Origin: Candidatus Caenarcanales bacterium
GTDB taxonomy: Bacteria; Cyanobacteriota; Vampirovibrionia; LMEP-6097
DNA length: 64,000 nt
Reading direction: 5' to 3'
Assembly (NCBI GenBank): GCA_013216135.1
Contig: JABSOS010000004.1
Coordinates: 294,478-358,477, forward strand
The notes under the pieces were generated by a model. It made no database searches, had not been told where the DNA came from, and saw nothing but the letters and a program-made list of their open reading frames with translations. Numbering within the stretch: position 1 is the first letter of the stretch; every line of letters starts with the position of its first letter. Below are positions 60,842 through 64,000 of the stretch, piece by piece. The translations under genes and the position numbers were made by a program.

Positions 60842-62439
60842 GAGAAATACTTATCCCATTTAGAACTGACTAGATCTTTTACCTCGTCAGACATCGTGAT
60901 TAGATTAGGCCATTCTCGAGTGAATCCTTCAGACTCCCATTTGCGAGTAGCATCTATCCCCATTTTTGAACCGAAGGCTTGCACTTGAGAGGCGTGATCT
61001 AAAATATCAAGTGGTCCTTTTGAGAAAAGAACATCTCTTCCAGGGTCAGTGTTCCCAAAGGCGTGCATCGCAGCCTCTGATGGGTTTTGGATATTTACTT
61101 CATCATCAAAGATGATGACATACTTAGTCCAGGCTAACTGCCCAGTTCCCCATATAGTGTGCATCACTTTATGAGCGTGAGCTGGGTATCTTTTTTTGAT
61201 TTTAACTAGTGCGCAGTTATGGAAAACCCCTTCCCAAGGAAGGTTCATGTCAGTTATCTCAGGGCAAACTAACTGTAACAGTGGTAAAAATATTCTTTCG
61301 GTAGCTTTACCTAAGTAGCAATCCTCTTGCGGTGGGATACCGACTATAGTTGTAGCGTAGATAGGATCTTTACGGTGAGTAAGGGCTGTAAGGTGAAACT
61401 TCGGATACAAATCAGCAAGTGAATAGAAACCAGTGTGATCGCCAAAAGGTCCTTCCACTACTGGATCTTCATTTAAATCTAAGTATCCTTCTAAAACTAT
61501 TTCAGATGTAGCTGGAACTTCTATATCGATAGTTTTACACTTAACTAGTTCTACTGGTTTTTTACGAATAAAACCTGCCATAAGCATTTCGTCGATTCCT
61601 GGAGGTAGTGGAGCTGTAGCAGAGTAAGGAATCGCTGGATCGTTACCAATAGCTATAGCTATCTCCATACGTTTCTGTGGTTTGTTAGTTCCAGATTCAT
61701 TACCTGAATTTAAGTTCTCAACAGTTTTTAAAGTCTTAGCATAATTAGAGGCACCATCGTGGTGCTTATGCCAGTGCATTCCAGTAGTGATGTCATCAAA
61801 TTTCTGAAGACGGTACATACCGACATTACGACCAGCACCTAATTTATCAGGATCACGAGTAAATACTGAAGTTAGCGTGATAAAAGGTCCACCATCTTCA
61901 GGCCAACATTTAAGAATAGGGATTTTGTCTAAAAGCTTTTCTCCAGAATTACCTTTTAAAGTGTGGGAATCTTCAGCGAGTATCACAACTTCCTGACAGG
62001 GAGCGCTTTTAACCTTTTTCGGGATAACGTGTCTTAGTTCACTTAGTTCAAAAATCTTACTGATTTTATCCCCTAATGTAAACGGTAACTCAGGCTTAAT
62101 CAGTGAACGAATTCTATCACCGATAACGTCATAGCCAGCACATGGGTTAGCCTCTAATTCTGTTTCATCACCAGAATAAACTCCAAGTCCCATTTGCATG
62201 CGCTTATGCGAGCCCATAGCATTGATAAGTACTGGAATGTCATAGCCTTTTACATTTTCAAAAAGTATCGCTTTGTTTAAAGATTTTTCGCCTGGGGCTC
62301 TGCCTTGTTCTTTAGAGATCCTATCTGCTATTTCTGTTATTTCAAATTCTACTGAAACTTCTTCAGTAATTCTAATTAGTTCATTATTTGCTTCTAAATC
62401 AGCAATGTATTCTCTAAGGTCATTATAAGGAAAAGGCAT
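60838..62439 (-). CDS. ubiD: UbiD-family decarboxylase
   Basis: A 533-residue prenylated-FMN decarboxylase; UbiX at 10092 makes the cofactor. N-terminal DLREYIADLEANNELIRITE, FENVKGYDIPVLINAMGS, and the EGPFGDHTGFYS motif with the catalytic Glu-Arg-Glu region are canonical. Likely substrate is 4-hydroxy-3-polyprenylbenzoate or a related aromatic acid, possibly for quinone synthesis; other ubi or men genes are not in the window. A half-Fur-like sequence lies upstream. Confidence 0.95.
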   Translation of the reverse strand: MPFPYNDLREYIADLEANNELIRITEEVSVEFEITEIADRISKEQGRAPGEKSLNKAILFENVKGYDIPVLINAMGSHKRMQMGLGVYSGDETELEANPCAGYDVIGDRIRSLIKPELPFTLGDKISKIFELSELRHVIPKKVKSAPCQEVVILAEDSHTLKGNSGEKLLDKIPILKCWPEDGGPFITLTSVFTRDPDKLGAGRNVGMYRLQKFDDITTGMHWHKHHDGASNYAKTLKTVENLNSGNESGTNKPQKRMEIAIAIGNDPAIPYSATAPLPPGIDEMLMAGFIRKKPVELVKCKTIDIEVPATSEIVLEGYLDLNEDPVVEGPFGDHTGFYSLADLYPKFHLTALTHRKDPIYATTIVGIPPQEDCYLGKATERIFLPLLQLVCPEITDMNLPWEGVFHNCALVKIKKRYPAHAHKVMHTIWGTGQLAWTKYVIIFDDEVNIQNPSEAAMHAFGNTDPGRDVLFSKGPLDILDHASQVQAFGSKMGIDATRKWESEGFTREWPNLITMSDEVKDLVSSKWDKYFS

Positions 62440-62496
62440 ATGTATAAATTATACACAGATGCCTTTCCGGGATTTCATTTTGCAATTCCAATGGTG

Positions 62497-62514
62497 GAAA
62501 ATGATTATCAATTA
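62497..62514. promoter_or_regulatory. Weak Fur-like half box upstream of ubiD
   Basis: GAAAATGATTATCAATTA includes TGATTATCA, matching one arm of the Fur consensus. It is 58 nt before the ubiD start. Chance occurrence in AT-rich DNA is possible. Confidence 0.25.
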
Positions 62515-62527
62515 AATGAAAAGTGGT

Positions 62528-63838
62528 TTACTGTTTGCCACCTTTCATTTTATTTGCAGCACCTAAGGCTCCAATCGTTACTAATGCTAACAACGTACCT
62601 GGTTCTGGAGTAGTTTTTGGATCATCTCCACCAGGGTTATCGCCGGGAGGATTCGTTGGGTCATCTCCTGGTATATCAGTCCATGGTTTATTAATAATAA
62701 TCTTTTTATTTATAGTAGTCGAGTTATCAATATTATTAGTAATAGAGTTATCTGTATTATTAGTTACAGAGTTATCAATATTATTAACTAAATCAGTAAT
62801 ATCATCACCAAAAATCTGAACCAATGTTTCTCTAGCATCTATATTGTTGCTAATGATGTCTCCAAGCTCAGTTATGCTAACTGATTTATCATTAACTAAC
62901 TTAGCAAGTTCATTAATATCTATTTGATCACCAATTACGTTTAGAATATCTCCAGCCTGTTCTTCTGTAAAAAGATTTGTTACATTTGTAACTTTAGAAC
63001 CATCATCGTCAAATAAGTCGAAAATGTTTAACAAAGCATTAAATGCTCCAAGACCTACAGCTACTTTACCAAGGGTATCGTCACCACCTCCAGTACTTGC
63101 AGTAGTTAGTCCACCACCTCTGTTACCTGGGTTTTGAACTACAATACCACCACCGTTTTGACCGCCTGGGATAAACACATTTCCTGTTTGTGGAATTGGT
63201 TGCCTATTTAACCCACCACCAAAAGTTGGTACATTGAAAGTGTAACCACCGTTACCATCTCTATTTATGGTGATATCTCCTGGGTTACCTGGATTTCCTA
63301 ATAATGGTTTACCAGGTATTACTCCTCTAGGTGGGACTCCACCGCCTCCACCACCATGAAGACATTCTTCTTTATTTTCAGTGTTAAATTTCTTAGCATC
63401 ACCATAAGTGATTATCGCGATATCATTGTCGTCGCCTACTAGCTTAACATTAATATTTAAATCTTGATTCATTACATCTTTTTTGAATTCTTGACCATTT
63501 TTAATAGCAACTAACATATTATCGTCTGGTTTCCCTGTTTTCCCAGCTTTTTTAGTTATTTGCATTTTTGTTAAATCTAGATCCTTACATTCACCTAAAT
63601 ATGTAGTCGTTGTATTCTTCATGTTCTTTAAAATTTGATCAGTGCTCATTTCCTCAAGCGGGATTTCTTTTGCAGCAGCTTGGTTCGTTGTTGGATTTTT
63701 TTGTTCCACTACTTCTTCTGTTTTAGTTTCAGGATTAGTATCGTTTGCAAATATACTTGGAAGTTGAACTGGATTCCCTATAGTCTGGAATGCAGTAATA
63801 CCCGTAGCTAATGTACCAACACCAGCGGTAGCTAGCAT
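62528..63838 (-). CDS. Surface protein with PEP-CTERM-like anchor
   Basis: A 436-residue protein. The C-terminus has PEPGTLLALVTIGALGAANK followed by basic residues, the three-part PEP-CTERM sorting signal read by an exosortase. The middle is Gly/Asn/Pro-rich, followed by Asn-Asn-Ser repeats (NNIDNSVTNNTDNSITNNID). The frame is open upstream of ATG 63838 for about 38 more codons (NGLEPLKIGNLVRRNSENPE...GREWAPGR) without an ATG, GTG or TTG, so the true start is uncertain or uses a rare codon. No exosortase is in the window. Confidence 0.65.
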   Translation of the reverse strand: MLATAGVGTLATGITAFQTIGNPVQLPSIFANDTNPETKTEEVVEQKNPTTNQAAAKEIPLEEMSTDQILKNMKNTTTTYLGECKDLDLTKMQITKKAGKTGKPDDNMLVAIKNGQEFKKDVMNQDLNINVKLVGDDNDIAIITYGDAKKFNTENKEECLHGGGGGGVPPRGVIPGKPLLGNPGNPGDITINRDGNGGYTFNVPTFGGGLNRQPIPQTGNVFIPGGQNGGGIVVQNPGNRGGGLTTASTGGGDDTLGKVAVGLGAFNALLNIFDLFDDDGSKVTNVTNLFTEEQAGDILNVIGDQIDINELAKLVNDKSVSITELGDIISNNIDARETLVQIFGDDITDLVNNIDNSVTNNTDNSITNNIDNSTTINKKIIINKPWTDIPGDDPTNPPGDNPGGDDPKTTPEPGTLLALVTIGALGAANKMKGGKQ

Positions 63839-63942
63839 TCTTCCTGGAGCCCACTCACGACCATCTACTTTACCAGTTTCTGGATTTTCACTATTTCTTC
63901 TAACTAAATTTCCTATTTTTAAAGGCTCTAGACCATTAAACT

Positions 63943-64000
63943 TTATGATTCTTTAGAAATTACTAACTCGTACAACTCCTTTTCTAGCTCCTGATTGTTT
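63943..64000 (-). CDS. C-terminal end of a gene (partial)
   Basis: The frame NNQELEKELYELVISKES followed by TAA (63943-63945) enters from the right edge. Its heptad-like Glu/Leu/Lys pattern looks like a coiled-coil end. It is probably the gene upstream of the PEP-CTERM protein on the same strand. Confidence 0.5.
   Translation of the reverse strand, partial: NNQELEKELYELVISKES

Noticed and set aside
62523..62819. Plus-strand open frame opposite the PEP-CTERM gene
   Set aside because: It is the shadow of the Asn/Gly-rich repeats on the other strand and has no ribosome-binding site or domain.
1..64000. CRISPR array, prophage or integrated plasmid
   Set aside because: No regularly spaced direct repeats, cas genes, integrase, phage structural genes or replication initiator were seen.

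Overview
This is an AT-rich (roughly 30-35% G+C by eye), densely coded bacterial chromosome segment. The cell is probably diderm: there is an LpxI-type lipid A enzyme, a secretin and a DUF2490-like beta-barrel. It is, or recently was, flagellated, with four flagellin loci. The best guess for lineage is a non-photosynthetic relative of Cyanobacteria (Vampirovibrionia/Melainabacteria-like). NusB has the long two-part architecture of cyanobacterial NusB, SigA ends in the cyanobacterial KLRHP...LRDYL style, and DUF309, RTX and PEP-CTERM proteins occur without any photosynthesis gene. The lineage call is inference of moderate confidence.

Layout. 1-1087: end of an upstream gene, a terminator, a small acidic protein and nth. 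1153-9232 (minus): a Tad/Flp pilus operon read flp-cpaB-tadZ-tadA-tadB-tadC-rcpA, then two small membrane proteins and a response regulator. Almost every junction overlaps, and two of these genes (flp at 9071-9232 and a 54-codon gene at 2218-2382) are under 60 codons. 9482-18476: a gene with an in-frame stop, ubiX, an exonuclease, nusB, sigA, orphan helical proteins, a MidA-like methyltransferase, an AlkA-type glycosylase and a DUF309 gene behind two Fur-like boxes. 18545-36701: lpxI, deoB, tRNA-Ile, a DUF4160/DUF2442 pair, a dGTPase split by a -1 frameshift at A7, a HELEH protein, a GCS2/aspartoacylase pair, a histidine kinase, comF and more orphans. 36829-49223: dnaE, a SIR2-DUF2442-DUF4160 mini-operon, a D-threonine-aldolase-like enzyme, rplM-rpsI, a SpeD homologue lacking its processing site, accC and thrB. 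49307-57362: four flagellin loci (one split by an IS200-like element, one frameshifted, two intact), umuDC and an RTX protein. 57470-64000: ung, rnpB, two Gly/Pro-rich small proteins, ubiD and a PEP-CTERM-type surface protein.

The most unusual thing is a dispersed structured repeat found five times (12143-12261, 47219-47410, 51255-51379, 59016-59131, 59243-59365). Each copy sits between the two arms of a helix whose sequence differs from copy to copy but stays complementary. Two copies lie inside the RNase P RNA, in the P2/P3 and P12 positions, and at least two lie inside terminator-like hairpins. A conserved core (AAGGCT near one end, AACGCAG near the other, nested hairpins between) is shared. 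It looks like a mobile or expanding hairpin that tolerates residence in RNA helices.

A second theme is initiation. Many genes have a TATAAT-like box only 6-10 nt before the start codon and no Shine-Dalgarno sequence, suggesting widespread leaderless mRNAs. A minority (flp, the small protein at 133-303, the genes at 59970 and 60389, umuC) have strong GGAG-type sites. A third theme is gene decay or recoding: a split dGTPase, an in-frame TAA followed by a hairpin at 9587, two broken flagellins, and enzymes lacking canonical catalytic residues (SpeD-like, UmuD-like, TadZ).
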